Assembly: GCA_038373885.1 (NCBI GenBank)
Contig: JAWZYV010013029.1
Coordinates: 1 to 64,000 of the forward strand
Direction: 5' to 3'
Origin: Cheiracanthium punctorium
Lineage: Eukaryota > Arthropoda > Arachnida > Araneae > Cheiracanthiidae
DNA: 64,000 nucleotides
Shown: positions 10,413 to 21,476 of the stretch, piece by piece
Numbering within the stretch: position 1 is the first letter of the stretch
Layout of the letters: every line of letters starts with the position of its first letter
Translations under genes and position numbers: made by a program
Notes under the pieces: generated by a model
Databases searched by the model: none
What the model saw: the letters and a program-made list of their open reading frames with translations, nothing else
Told to the model about the DNA's origin: nothing

Positions 10413-13020
10413 TAAGGTGGTCCAGAAAACATGATAGAAAGTAGCGATCATTGTGGAAAAAAGCCAATATGCCAGAACATGAAGCCTATTTTATTGAATA
10501 AAGATATGAATGACATTTAATATACAAGATGCTTGAAATGTCTAACGTCCCCGACCATAGTGTTATGAAGCCGGATCCAAAACTGTCCCAATGGCTGGAA
10601 TGTGTCGAAATCAGGTGCATCATTCTCACTTCTAATGGCTGATTTCAGGTCCTCCAGTGAATCAGGGGGATCCCTATACGTTCTGTCCTTGATGTAACCC
10701 TATAAGAAGTTGCACAGATTTAGGTCAAAATGTATGAGGGCCCCTCTATCCCTTGCCCCATGAATTTCTCTGCATCCAATGCAAACAAATGCTCACCAAA
10801 TGTTGTTTCAAAACACGTGAAGACGTCAGCAGTTCTATGGGGATGAGCTGCATCCTGCATGAACCAGTACTGGCATGTCAGATCCTCACATTACAGGGCC
10901 TCCCTCCCTTAGTGGCTGGCACATTCAGATCTTGTATGGACGCAATCCCATTTCTTTGGTAAGTCTTTGCAATGTTTCGGATATGCTTAATTGTTGGGAT
11001 GCCTATCGAGTAGAAGTGGCTGGCTGATCCTCAAAGAATGCGCATACATGCTTCCCATTGTCATCAACAGCAACTGTGGATTTTTGTCCTGACATCTTGC
11101 TTTTTGCATCCCAAACACTCACAATAGACAGTGGTGGATTTCCTATAAGGCGAGTAGGTGTATGCCTAAGGCCCCACTCTCAAAAAGGCCCTGCGCTTAT
11201 GCCCATGTTTAAGATTTTTTAATGTAATGATAAAAAAGTAAAAAATATGGAACAAATTTTTAAAAATCTGCATTCACCATTTAAAATGTTCACAGCATAA
11301 TAGATTTATTAGTCTAACATAATAGAATTCTGTGATCAATGGACGGGGAATGTTGATCTTATCTTGAATGGATCATCAGTGGCTCATGTTGGTGTTGGTT
11401 ACAAACTTGGCAAGATGTTTCTTTTTCCGAAGTTGGATAGAAAGGTGATTACAAAAGAATACTGAATGATGTGAATAGGATGATTTGACCCCAGTCAAGA
11501 CGAAATCTGGGGTCTGTCAAAAGTGGAAATTTTCACAACCCTAATGGGCATATGCCGGATGCCACTCATTCGATCTTGTCCAAAGACCTTCCCTTTTTGC
11601 TGTCCAGTCTGGTAGTGTGAGTCATCCAAGTATTTCTTTTACATATAAGCTTTAATAAGTTCAGGTTCATTGAATATTGTTATTGAATAGATGTTTCTTC
11701 GTTCTTTTGCCATTGCTGGAAAGAGTTTCTATCAGTGAAGTTTATTTTGTAAAAATTTTCATCAGAAAAACTATCAGAGTTTTTAACATATCAGAAGTTG
11801 AACAATAAGCGTTAACTATAAATCAGTCAGCTTAAGCATCTGGGTGAGTAAATAAATCATTTCTGTGTTTATTTTTATCTAAAACAAATCTTCCTTTTCT
11901 AAGCATAAGGGATTTATTTTTTACATATTTCATTGTCAATATATGTAGCTGTTAAGACTGATAATGCATTTTTATTTACTTTCAAAGAAATATTGTTAAT
12001 GAATTATCCTAGTCTATTGAAAAATCTTTCTTAAATTAGATAATGTATTACAGTATAATTTAAAACTTTTAAACTGGGTAAAAATTTAAATATGGAGTGA
12101 AAAAAAAATCTCCCAGTCCATTTCTACTGCTTGTGTATTTAAAAAGTGCAAACATGCACATTAAATATTTTTTTTCTATCAGTCACTATTTATTATATAT
12201 CTATAGTTTTTGAATATCAAATTTTTATAATCAGAAGTCATCAAAAAAAGTTGCTTATGCTTTTATAAGTATGCATTTTGGTATTTATTTACCCAGTGGC
12301 ATGCCAAGTAGCTTTGGTACCATGGGCAGACATCTATTTTGTCACCCACCACTTATCCCTCTCCAAACTACAACCACTAACCTGCAACTACAACCACATA
12401 ACATTCTTAAAGAAATCCTTTTTGCACTTTATAACTGTTTTAATTTTTTGAAAATTAATTAAGAAAGCAAAGAACGGGTGCTTCAGCTAGTTTCTATATA
12501 AATTTGAATGAGGGGAATAGGCATGCAAAACAGAATATATTCATCAGATTTTGAAAAGGAAAAATGAAGCCAAACTGGAGGCATGTGTATGATGCCTACA
12601 GCTCCACCTGCCATAAATCCACTGCTGCCAATAGATTCAAATCTGGCCATCAACCTGTAAACAATGAAAATCAGAGGGAGTTTAGGACCAGAACGTCAGT
12701 CATCTAACGGTTTTAAAAACACTGCAACTTTCAAGTGCTGTGACTTGCGACCTGATTACCACTTCACTAGGTGTTCATTTTTTCTTGAACTCTGAATGGT
12801 ATCCTCGTTGAATGACGACATTACTTTTTTAATATGATAAATAATCGTTCTTCCAAGGTCAGTGATTCTATATTGCTTCTTCTTCATTTCTGGTAATCAA
12901 GCATTCACACAAAATGTCAATTTATAGCCTACTACAATATGGAAGAATTATACTTAAATCAATGCATTTGAAATCAGGAACTTAAAATACTTTCTATCAT
13001 ATTTTTTAGACTACCCTGTA
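10413..13020 (-). mobile_element. mariner-like element, 2.6 kb, inactive
   Basis: The ends are inverted: TATAAGGTGGTCCAGAAAAC at the left and, reading inwards from the right, TACAGGGTAGTCTAAAAAAT. Both continue into ATGATAGAAAGTA. The transposase remnant is on the minus strand near the left end. The element is longer than a simple mariner, so it probably contains later insertions, for example the sequence starting CAGTGGTGGATTTCC near 11127. Confidence 0.75.
10525..11090 (-). pseudogene. mariner-like transposase C-terminal half, frameshifted
   Basis: Minus-strand frames give MQDAAHPHRTADVFTCFETT, FGEHLFALDAEKF, then in another frame DLNLCNFL-stop-GYIKDRTYRDPP and DSLEDLKSAIRSE. These correspond to the MQDGA, PDLNPCDFxLWG and KxxVYxxxP blocks of mariner-like DDE transposases. 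One frameshift and one internal stop are visible. The carboxyl end reads HNTMVGDVRHFKHLVY and ends near the left TIR. Confidence 0.8.
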
Positions 13021-13641
13021 GCAAATATGCATATGTAGTTTAAAACTTGTCTGAAAAATTTGGTTGAAAAAATCAGGTTCACAAGCAATTTAAATTTTTG
13101 AGGAAGAATGAAAAGTTTGGCAAGTAGCAAGACTTTATTATCATTAAATGGTTACAGATTGTTCACTTTGAAACACAGCTAATTACAAATACTGACAAGT
13201 CAAAATAATGCAGTAAATATCACATAAATGCTCTTGAATGCAACTTTCATATCACTTCAGTACATTGCTAGCTTATTCAGGAAAAGAAACTGAAATAACT
13301 TAAACGCAAAAAAATAAGGTAGAAAAATGCAGTAAAACAATTAATAGCAGCAATAACAGTTAAAATATAACAACAAAAGAGTCACTTCCACATTTTCAAA
13401 ATGACAATCATTAAAAGAAAAAGCAAATGATATGAAGATTTATTAAAAAAAAGTCATAACAAAAAGAGAAAAGTTCCACACAAAAACCTGATTAACTTAA
13501 TAGAATTTTATAAAAATATTGAAAAACCGATCTTAAACAAAAGAAGATAGAAATTTAAAAGAAGAAGCAATGTCTAGTAATTAAAAAAGTTCCCTTGGTT
13601 ATTTTACAACTGTATTGATAAAAAGCAACCTAACTTCATGG
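13021..13641. other. AT-rich non-coding stretch
   Basis: No gene is visible. A minus-strand AATAAA occurs near 13130, but nothing upstream on that strand suggests a transcript end. Confidence 0.4.
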
Positions 13642-14207
13642 TACAGTGCAGGACCAATTAACCGGAATCCAGAAAACCGGAAAAAATTAAGATAGGCCGG
13701 GAATAGTTTTTCTTCTATCTGATAGATGGCAACACCAAATTTTCAACCAGAAAAACTTAATTAGAATAGACTCGGATTAGTATCTCTCTAGCCCAAGAGA
13801 ATTATATTGTAATCATAAGCGGCACCACATGCAAATTATGATTCAAATGATACAGTTCAGTTCGTAGGCCACAACATAACTTCTTAGCTTCGGTAAATTT
13901 TAGATTAGATTAAAGTTTTGCAGTCTAATTTATTGTTTTAGTGTAAAGTAATCATGATTTATATTATATAATAAATATCGGAACTGCAATGTCAATTTAT
14001 TTGTTAGAAAATTACAGTAATATTTTCTAAATCACCAACCTAAAAATAATTATTTATAATCCTGCGTATATTACTTATTTTTTAAGTCATGCATATTTCA
14101 TATTTCTGTTACATAAGTGAAATCTTGCTAGTACTTTCTCCTACATATACAATTACTACCAAAACTACACCATGAATTATAAATAAACACAAACACAAAA
14201 AATATTA

Positions 14208-14752
14208 ATGAACCGCCAGCAAGTGCAGTTTCTGAAAAATCTTTTAGCTGCTTCAAATGATGAACCATCAATTGAGCAATTCCAAAGGGAATTTAATTTG
14301 AAGAATGCGATATGGATGATCGCAAGGGCCTGGGAAGATGTCTCGCAAGAAACTTTAACAAATGGTTAGCATAACCTAATACCTACTTCTAGAATATGCC
14401 AAAAACAGTGTCAACATCAAAATATCGGAAAATGACATAAACGAATGTTTTAATATTGATAAGGACGTACCTATAGTAAATGATATGTCGGACACTGAAA
14501 TAATAGGCATGGTTCTACATCCAAATGAAGAAAGTGATGAGGATGAAGAAAATTATGCAGTTCAAAAAAATTACTCCAATGAAAAATGCGTGGAATTAAC
14601 CAAAGAATTAATTTAAGCTATGGAGCAAAAGAGCTCCATAAATGAAAGCCAAATCTGTGTATAAAACCCAAGAGATGTTCTTAAAGCAGAAAACTAATTT
14701 GAAACAGTTAAAAGTAGATGAAATGTTTAATAAAAAAATTAGTTCTGCTTAA
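14208..14752 (+). pseudogene. Tigger-like transposase C-terminal remnant
   Basis: Plus-strand frames give QFLKNLLAASNDEPSIEQFQ, NAIWMIARAWEDVSQETL, and after a frameshift NDMSDTEIIGMVL, an acidic NEESDEDEENY patch and MFLKQKTNLKQLKVDEMF. The order fits the end of Tigger/jerky transposases: an AW helix after the catalytic domain, an acidic patch, then a basic helical tail. The catalytic domain itself is missing. Several stops and at least one frameshift show that it is dead. Confidence 0.75.
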
Positions 14753-15155
14753 TTCAGTTATTATTATTATTATTTTTAAGTAATCTTTAGATATCTTTTT
14801 TACGGGGTAAGGGGGGGGGGGGTACATGTTAATAGAGAAAAATTTTGTCATTTTTTTATTGCTATATGATTGAAGCTACTAAATAATACACAAGTAAGTG
14901 TTCTTTTTTTAAAATTTAAATATAATTTTAAGGTACATTTATCTGCCATGTTATGTTTTTGTTATAGATTGCTCCTGATATAACGTAGGTTGTATACAAA
15001 ACTTTTAAATATGAAAACTACCAATAGATGGAGCTACCGGTCGATTCCAGGCATTGACCTTTCACTTTTTGGTTGACAGTTTTTGGTTCGAACATCTCCA
15101 GCCAAATGGTCACGTGAATGTGGGACTCATTCGCCTTTGCGCCCATACAGTGAAC

Positions 15156-16194
15156 ATGGTGAACTCTTGTGTCGCATACAATTGTAATGCTAAAGCCGGC
15201 CAAGGATACTCTTTTTTCACGTAAGTATGATTTTAGACGTTAAATTACACCTTATTCAATGTTTTACTCTATTCATTTAAGTGAAAACTTTCTTTGATCA
15301 TCATAAAAATAGGTCTTAACTATCCGGTCATTGCACGTGGCAATACGCCGACGTTCTTTTAAAGTTGAAAGCTTTTTATTTGATATTGTATAACCTAATG
15401 TAAAAGAAACATATTTTATTGTTTTAAATGTCTAACTTTTATGTCATGTATAGGATTTTAATTGCTTGCATACTTTAGATGTTCAGATATTGACTAGATT
15501 AATTTAAGTTATTGTAAACAAAATGTGTCAATGAAGTCTATTTTTAGTAAGTTCCCTACTTTTTTGTATGTTTAATAACAATGATTGCGAAGATAGTTAT
15601 AATTAATTTGATAGCAAAATGAGAGAGAAAAATATATTTTTATGTTTATATTTCAGAAGCTGTTATTTCTCTTGTTTATACATTATTTATTTTGATCTAA
15701 CGCAAAATTCGATAGAAATAATTAAGGATAGATTCATTTATGCTATGATCAGTAGATTGTAATTAAATTTATTTTGATCTAACGCAAAATTTGATTGAAA
15801 TAATTAAGGATAGATTCATTTATGTTTATGTCTCACTTATGTTGTCAGTAGATTTTAATTATGTTTTGTTACCCTACAGTGGAAAAATGTGTCTTTTAGT
15901 CAAAATGTTTACTTGAGAACTGCCTTTATTTCTTAGATTTCCTTCTGATGAGCATCTACGTAAAGCGTGGATCCATGCATGAAGAAAAATCTGGGCTGAT
16001 ATATATGGGCCTATAAGGCATTTTCACCTGATGCTGGGTTAATTTTACCAGCAAATCATGTTGTAATATTATGTAAACACACAGAAATTGTTTTTCGCCA
16101 GACTGAAAAAGCATTTGGTCTTGGGAAAAACAAAATTATTCTTTATATGACACAGCAAGCTTTAAAGAAAATTAATGTAAATAATTTTTTTTAA
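15156..16194 (+). pseudogene. THAP-domain gene remnant with an intact-looking intron
   Basis: Exon 1 (15156-15220) reads MVNSCVAYNCNAKAGQGYSF, then FT, and ends at a GTAAGT donor. Exon 2 starts at 15937 after TTTCTTAG and continues in phase as FPSDEHLRKAWIHA before a stop. C-x4-C followed by SFFxFP and W is the first half of a THAP (C2CH) DNA-binding domain. A further 61-codon open stretch (16009-16194), containing AYKAFSPDAGLILPANHVVI and VFRQTEKAFG, ends at TAA in another frame. It recalls the C-terminal region of THAP-containing P-element-like transposases, but that link is tentative. The two halves of the THAP motif joining exactly at splice sites is strong evidence for a once-active spliced gene. 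Confidence 0.65.
15685..15860. repeat. Tandem duplication of about 80 bp inside the THAP intron
   Basis: TTATTTTGATCTAACGCAAA, then ATT(C/T)GAT(A/T)GAAATAATTAAGG, occurs twice in direct orientation. The second copy begins about 80 bp after the first. Confidence 0.75.
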
Positions 16195-16493
16195 TGCCTC
16201 GAAAACCGTATGTTTGACCATGAAGCAGAAAATAATCATTTTATAATTTTAGTAAAATGTATAATTGAAAAATATTTACAAATAAGAATGCACCATGTAA
16301 CCGCTTCATATAATTTAAAAAATAATTCTAAAAATATAAGGGAAAACATTCACGAAATTAATTTTATTTAAAAAACAGTAATTTTGTATTTAATAATGGC
16401 GTTTATATTTGTTGTATAGTGGTGAATATATACCCCATCCTCATTCAATAAATTCACTAAAAAACAAAATTAATTAAATTTCTAAATTACCCA

Positions 16494-16590
16494 TCTGATC
16501 CCCGTTATTCTAGTCTGGTAATTGATCCTCTAGTTCAGTGTTATCATCCTCTGCATCTGATTCATCGGAAAAGGAGACATCTATTTTTTG
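16494..16590 (-). pseudogene. Possible acidic C-terminal exon remnant
   Basis: After a TAG acceptor-like site the minus strand reads VSFSDESDAEDDNTELEDQL, then PD and a stop. Such DE/S-rich tails end many pogo-class transposases. It is short, and opposite in strand to the neighbouring THAP remnant, so this is only a suggestion. Confidence 0.25.
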
Positions 16591-17655
16591 TGAGTGTTTT
16601 ATTAGTTAAATTTTACTTAATTTTTTCTAAAATAATTTTAAAATGAAGGAGTGTAATTCTAATAAGATATTTAAAATTCCTAGATTTTTCTTAGCATTTT
16701 CTATTATTCAGCTTCTTAATTAAACAATAGTTTACATAGTTATCTATTTAATATTAAACAAATATTTTTAAATTCTTAATAAACATGGATCTATATTTTT
16801 TCCTTCATTGAAGCATCTTATTTTTTATCCACTTATTAGTCTATTGTATTAAATTTTGCGATGAATTGTAATTGTTTTTAATAATATGTATTTTGAGTGC
16901 CAAAATTAGGGAATGTAAGATTAAACATATTTGTTTAAGTGATCTGTATTTTATATTCAAGAATTGTTGGTGTACTTTTTAAGTGGTGGATTAATTAATA
17001 AAAATGTTTTTTTCTTCATTAATTTGTATTTATTTTGGTCCAATATTTGGATAATTTCTTCTTTATCTTTTGAAAATTATTTTGATCTATTTATTTTTGT
17101 CTACCATGTAAATAATTTCCTCATCAATTAAATATTTTAAATTATCGACTACTAAGATATGTAATAATTCTTGGCAAGTTAAAATACAAAAAGTTTGTAT
17201 TTTTTAATTAGTACTCTTTCCAGTTAGTTAATTTTGATCTTTACAATAGCGAAAATTAATCATTTATTATTAAAGAAAGACACAATTGAAATGAATTAAA
17301 TATTAATATTCTACTCTAATAGGTTGTGTATTAAAGGGAAGTAAGAATTAATTTTAACATGCTCATTCACGATGTCTTGAGCGGTTTCTAGAACTAAAAC
17401 ATAGCTGTATATCAACGTGCCGAGATACGCAATACAACGTGCGCGATCTTCCAAACAACAACAAAGATCAGCTGTTTGTGGGTTGCTCGCCAGAGATGTT
17501 CGAACACGGTTTCTGCCCCAATGCTCCGTCTTGTTAGTTCAAGGTCGATGATTCCAGGAAACCGGAAAATTCAGTTATCCAGAAAGGGTTGGGTAAAACT
17601 GATTCCGGATAATTGGTCCTGTACTGTATCTCTATCATGACACTATCACTTCACA

Positions 17656-17992
17656 CAGTGTTTACTCATGTAATAGTCGCACATTTTTTGCCGATTACAT
17701 GGTGAAAGTCTAAGTGCAACTTTATGCGGGAAAATCTACAACATAATATTGTACACTCAAATGCTAAAGCACATTACTGAAATTATAATAACCAAATGTT
17801 TCCCGATTATCTGCCATACATAAAATAATCTTTTCATCAGTTGCACACAAAAAATTGGCTTTTTCTTGTAATCTTTTTATAGACATAAATGAAGACCAAA
17901 TGTGTGACTGTGACTTTTATGCAGGGAAAATATTTTGACAATTTTTTCTGCTTCAAAACAGGGATGTGACTATTATGGGAGTAAACACGGTA
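17656..17992. mobile_element. MITE family copy 1 (GTGTTTACTC ends)
   Basis: The inverted ends are GTGTTTACTCATGTAATAGTC at the left and GACTATTATGGGAGTAAACAC at the right, ending in CGGTA. Two further copies occur at 50460-50809 and 50992-51326, sharing ACATAATATTGTACACT and CAGTTGCACACAAAAAA-type interior segments. No coding capacity. Confidence 0.85.
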
Positions 17993-18912
17993 TATGCATA
18001 AATTAAAACAGAACATTTGGTATAAAAGTAAAAGGATCAAAAATAAATTTTAAGCAATATCATTTATCAAAGAAAAAGAAACATGGAAGAGAAAAGACTG
18101 AGAAATGAAATAACAGCATATCGCTTTTCCAGTAACGGGTGGGGAAACAAACATGTAGGGCAGAGCTGTACAGAGCCGGTCCTAGGTATCTTCCTACGTG
18201 GAGCGAAGTGGAAGAATGCCCCCCGCCCATTAAAAAAAAAAAAAAAAAAGATCAGCTGGGAAAGATTTAAAGATTTCAGAGCAGGTAAAGGCTCAAATTA
18301 TGGGAATCAATGTTCTGGAATGAGGAGCAATATCGCCTGGCAAAAGAGAACCTCTACTCTCTCTATGCCCCCTCTGATAGCACCTAATGGCCTTCCGAAA
18401 TGCAAAATTCTATTATTTTAGGCCCGTTGTTCTAAATCCCTACTGTTTCAATCTATCGGTACCGATTAGAGGCAAGCGAAGGCTTTGCCCTCGCAGTCAC
18501 TCTATAGCAATACACTTTGACTTTGATCTGTTTATTAAATTCAAACTGTGGCAACCGCAGGGATTAAAAAAAGCTCGCGGAAAAATCTTTGTAATTCTAG
18601 TTTGAAAACCTTTATTTATTCTGGCCATATTCGCACCGTTGTCATAGCCTTGCCCACGACAATTGTTCATATCCAAATCAAAGGTTTTTGCAATGTTTTA
18701 CAGAAACAGATTTGTTATTCCTTCTCCAGAAGAATCATTCACTGGTTGGTAAGCAAGAAAACATTCCCTCAAAACGACTTCATCTTCTCCGGTATAAAAA
18801 AAAAATGCAAGGCGATCGATAATTATTCAACATGACTGATATATATAGTACAGTCTAATATGGCAGCAAAATATTTGACTGCTCTTACTTTGTCTAAAAT
18901 TTTGTTTCGAAC

Positions 18913-19830
18913 CTAGTTTCCTAATATATCAACTAATTCATCCTGAATTTTTTTTGAGAAATAATATATGTTCGTCTCTTTATTTAAAATCCGTCGCAAA
19001 TGTTCCATCATTACCGGATCAAATTTTCCTAACAGTTCAAGTAAACCAAGGAAATTCCCATTTTTCGGTTGATATAATTTATCTGAAGATCCTCTAAAGG
19101 ATAAATTATGTTCAGCTAAATAAAAAACTATCGACATCATTCTTTTTAAAATAGCAGACCATCGATTCTTTTATCTTCAAATTGTTTTTTTAATTCCTTA
19201 TCAACACTGCTGAAGTTCTTTAGTCGCTTTGTACTATCCATCCATTTACTTAATGCTAATCAATGATCTGGAGATGTTTCATGTTTCTGTAATCTATCGG
19301 AAATGTGAACCCAATCATTAAACCCTTTTTTTCCCAAACTGGAAAGAGGATTTTGGTACAATAACGAACAGCAGAAACAGAAGAGTTTATCTGCAGACCG
19401 CGAATATACAAGCCATCACTTCTGAAACCTTTCCCGATTCAGCATTACTCTATCAATATGTGTATTTGAAAAATGGAGCCCCATTGCATTTCTTGGATAA
19501 TTATCATTTGTCAATTTTCTGGAAGAAGGTCCTCGAACAATAATTTAATCTCTTTTAGCAGAATCTATACATTTCCACTTAGCATTGTCTTCGAAATCAA
19601 AATCAACAATTTGTTTATCATTAGAATCCTTATTCTCTTTTGATGAGGAGATTTCTGGACTTTCTTGACTAATTTCTTCACTAAAGAATTATTCGGAAGA
19701 ATGTTCAGATAGCTGAATTTCCTGATTAGTTTGAACGTTTATGTTCAGATAATTAGCCATCTGTTTTGCACATTTTTCATTTTCTTTCTCTCTTTCGTTT
19801 TCTTTTTCGATTTTGAAAACCCGACTTTTT
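18913..19830 (-). pseudogene. hAT transposase remnant (TTF-type zinc finger plus DUF4371 start)
   Basis: The minus strand reads, in order, a charged N-terminus (KIEKENEREKENEKCAKQM), GPSSRKLTNDNYPRNAMGLH, LFCFCCSLLYQNPLSSLGKK, GFNDWVHISDRLQKHETS, then IVFYLAEHNLSFRGSSDKL and GNFLGLLELLGKFDPVMMEH. The FCFCC and GFNDW blocks form the TTF-type zinc finger. The AEHNLSFRG and NFLGLLELL blocks open the DUF4371 region of ZMYM1-like hAT transposases. Stops (for example before WLVYSR and before FFSEE) and a frameshift near 19140 break it. The catalytic RNase H-like domain and dimerisation domain are absent, so the copy cannot move itself. Confidence 0.88.
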
Positions 19831-20074
19831 ATTAGGCAGCAACATGGATTTTAAATACTAAAACTCCAAACACCTCAAATACGCGTTTGTAATACTAATA
19901 ATATTTGCAGAATAAACCCACACAAGATGAATCATGGATGATGCATTTAAGTGAGAAACATGAGTGCTGGAACTTGTTTCGTTCTCAGACATCCTTCCCC
20001 AGAAAGGGGAAAAATAAAAAAAATTTGGAAGATAAAAAATGTCCGGTTATTAGGCGTCTGGATTTCGGACTTCC

Positions 20075-20076
<2 letters not shown>

Positions 20077-20143
<67 letters not shown>
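20077..20143. repeat. TA microsatellite
   Basis: Uninterrupted TA dinucleotide run of just over 30 units. Its translated forms (YIYIYI) are artefacts, not genes. Confidence 0.98.
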
Positions 20144-20145
<2 letters not shown>

Positions 20146-20216
20146 GTAGTAAGGTATTTTGGCACCCCGTGCGATCGCACCGTTTGCTCCACCCTAGAAC
20201 CGGCCCTGGAGCTGTA

Positions 20217-21126
20217 TGAGATCAACACCTACTGAATATCCCATTGATTAGTTTAAATGGCAGTTTAAAAAATGAGAGAAAAAGAAATGCAGTATTAAAT
20301 TCAATGATAGTAAACAGAACATGAGAAAATTAATTATAAAGGAAGACATGTTTATAAGTTTAAAAAACCTTTTAAAAAGGCATTACAGTTAAAACAACTT
20401 TAATAAAGTTAGACATAAATCAAATATAATTTTGGAAGAGATTTTTCTGTGCACAACATATTTCTCCAACATTCATTTATCCAAACACACACACATATAC
20501 AAAGGTCAAAACAGGAATTTTTTCCAGGGTCCTATTTTTGGGAAAACTGTTTATTTTTCTAAATTTTAATATCTAATTTTGAAATTTTTCATAACAATTT
20601 TTGCAAAAGTCACATTTTTTCTTAAAATAATTTACAAAAAGTAAAATATGGGATACAATGCCAGTGAAAGATTGTTTTAATTGACTGCAATTTTGTGAAG
20701 GGACTGTGAAACGGACCCAAATTTTGACTGCATCGAACCCTGAAATGTGTGAAAAATAAACTCTTATCTAAGATACAATTGCTCTGGAATAGGGGAAATT
20801 TCAGTTTTCTCAATTCAAGACACCATCTGCAGTTCAGTGCATCTAAAAGTTTACTGTACAAATATACCAAAAATAATACTTTAATTAGGTAGAAAATAAA
20901 AAGAAATACAATGATTAAACTTAATAATAAGAATTATAAAATGAGGAACTTGTGTTAAGGGATGGAAGATAATTTATCTACATATTCAAGAATGCACCAA
21001 ATGTTTCTTTAAATAAAATAAATAATATAGCATTACTATTTTTGTTTCCAAAATTAATATAATATTTAAAAGATAAAGAATCGCTAACATAGTGGAGACA
21101 TATTTTTAGTAATTTTGTTAAACCAA
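20217..21126. other. AT-rich stretch downstream of NANS
   Basis: No gene or defined element is visible. It would include any NANS 3' UTR extending past the first polyadenylation hexamer. Confidence 0.4.
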
Positions 21127-21132
21127 TTTATT
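21127..21132 (-). terminator. Candidate NANS polyadenylation signal
   Basis: AATAAA on the minus strand lies about 153 bp downstream of the NANS stop codon. It sits beside a long A-run on the plus strand. It is the nearest canonical hexamer I noticed, but the region is AT-rich and such hexamers occur by chance. Confidence 0.35.
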
Positions 21133-21284
21133 AAAAAAAAAAAAAAAAAAATCTCATAAAACAGTCTTATGTACTATGCAGAGAAATTAAAAAATTTAAG
21201 AGCTTCTACAATACCTTGAATACATGATAAAGCATCTTCAAATGTTAAAAAACACAATCAGTAAGCACCAAGTATCATTACATG

Positions 21285-21476
21285 TTATGTTTCAAGCACA
21301 TCTTCAGGCATAATACTTTCCTCTTCCTCATAATTTCTTTTTAATGTCTTTCCAATTAAATCATAAAATTTGATTGGATCCCAGCCTTTCTTAACAGCTA
21401 CCTTAACATCAATCATGTCTTCTTCTAGGATGGTTCCATGAGACAGAAACCGTGTAGTCACTACAGTTTTACCTAA
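21285..21476 (-). CDS. NANS: NANS terminal exon (SAF/antifreeze-like domain)
   Basis: This exon has 63 codons and TAA. The acceptor is the first of two nearby AGs (21477-21478): using the next AG, 4 bp into the exon, would give an in-frame stop four codons on, so the TTA-first choice is forced. It reads LGKTVVTTRFLSHGTILEED, then a DMIDVKVAVKKG-WDPIKFYDLIGKTL stretch and the acidic tail EEEESIMPEDVLET. This is the small SAF fold that covers the active site in NeuB-type dimers. Confidence 0.95.
   Translation of the reverse strand, partial: LGKTVVTTRFLSHGTILEEDMIDVKVAVKKGWDPIKFYDLIGKTLKRNYEEEESIMPEDVLET

Larger units (their letters stand above)
13642..17628 (+). mobile_element. Tigger/pogo-like element, about 4 kb, with internal insertions
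   Basis: The inverted ends read TACAGTGCAGGACCAATTAA at the left and, from the right, TACAGTACAGGACCAATTAT, and both continue into CCGGAAT. TA flanks both sides. The 3' part of a Tigger-type transposase is present near the left end (14208-14752). The remaining 2.9 kb is mostly AT-rich and includes an apparently foreign THAP-domain gene remnant on the same strand. Confidence 0.85.
18171..20208 (-). mobile_element. hAT transposon with perfect 8-bp target duplication
   Basis: The ends read CAGAGCCGGTCCTAGG at the left and, from the right, CAGGGCCGGTTCTAGG, typical hAT terminal repeats. The 8-bp duplication GAGCTGTA is perfect (18163-18170 and 20209-20216). A broken transposase occupies the middle on the minus strand. 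A pure TA microsatellite at 20077-20143 sits near the right end. Confidence 0.92.

Noticed and set aside
11127..11200. hAT-like end CAGTGGTGGATTTCC with a possible MITE
   Set aside because: No matching right end or 8-bp duplication of ACAATAGA could be found, so I do not call an element.
13130..13640. Possible antisense 3' UTR with an AATAAA
   Set aside because: No coding sequence on that strand leads into it, and such hexamers are frequent in this AT-rich DNA.
19905..20235. Open frames on both strands rich in YIYIYI
   Set aside because: They are translations of a TA microsatellite within an hAT element.
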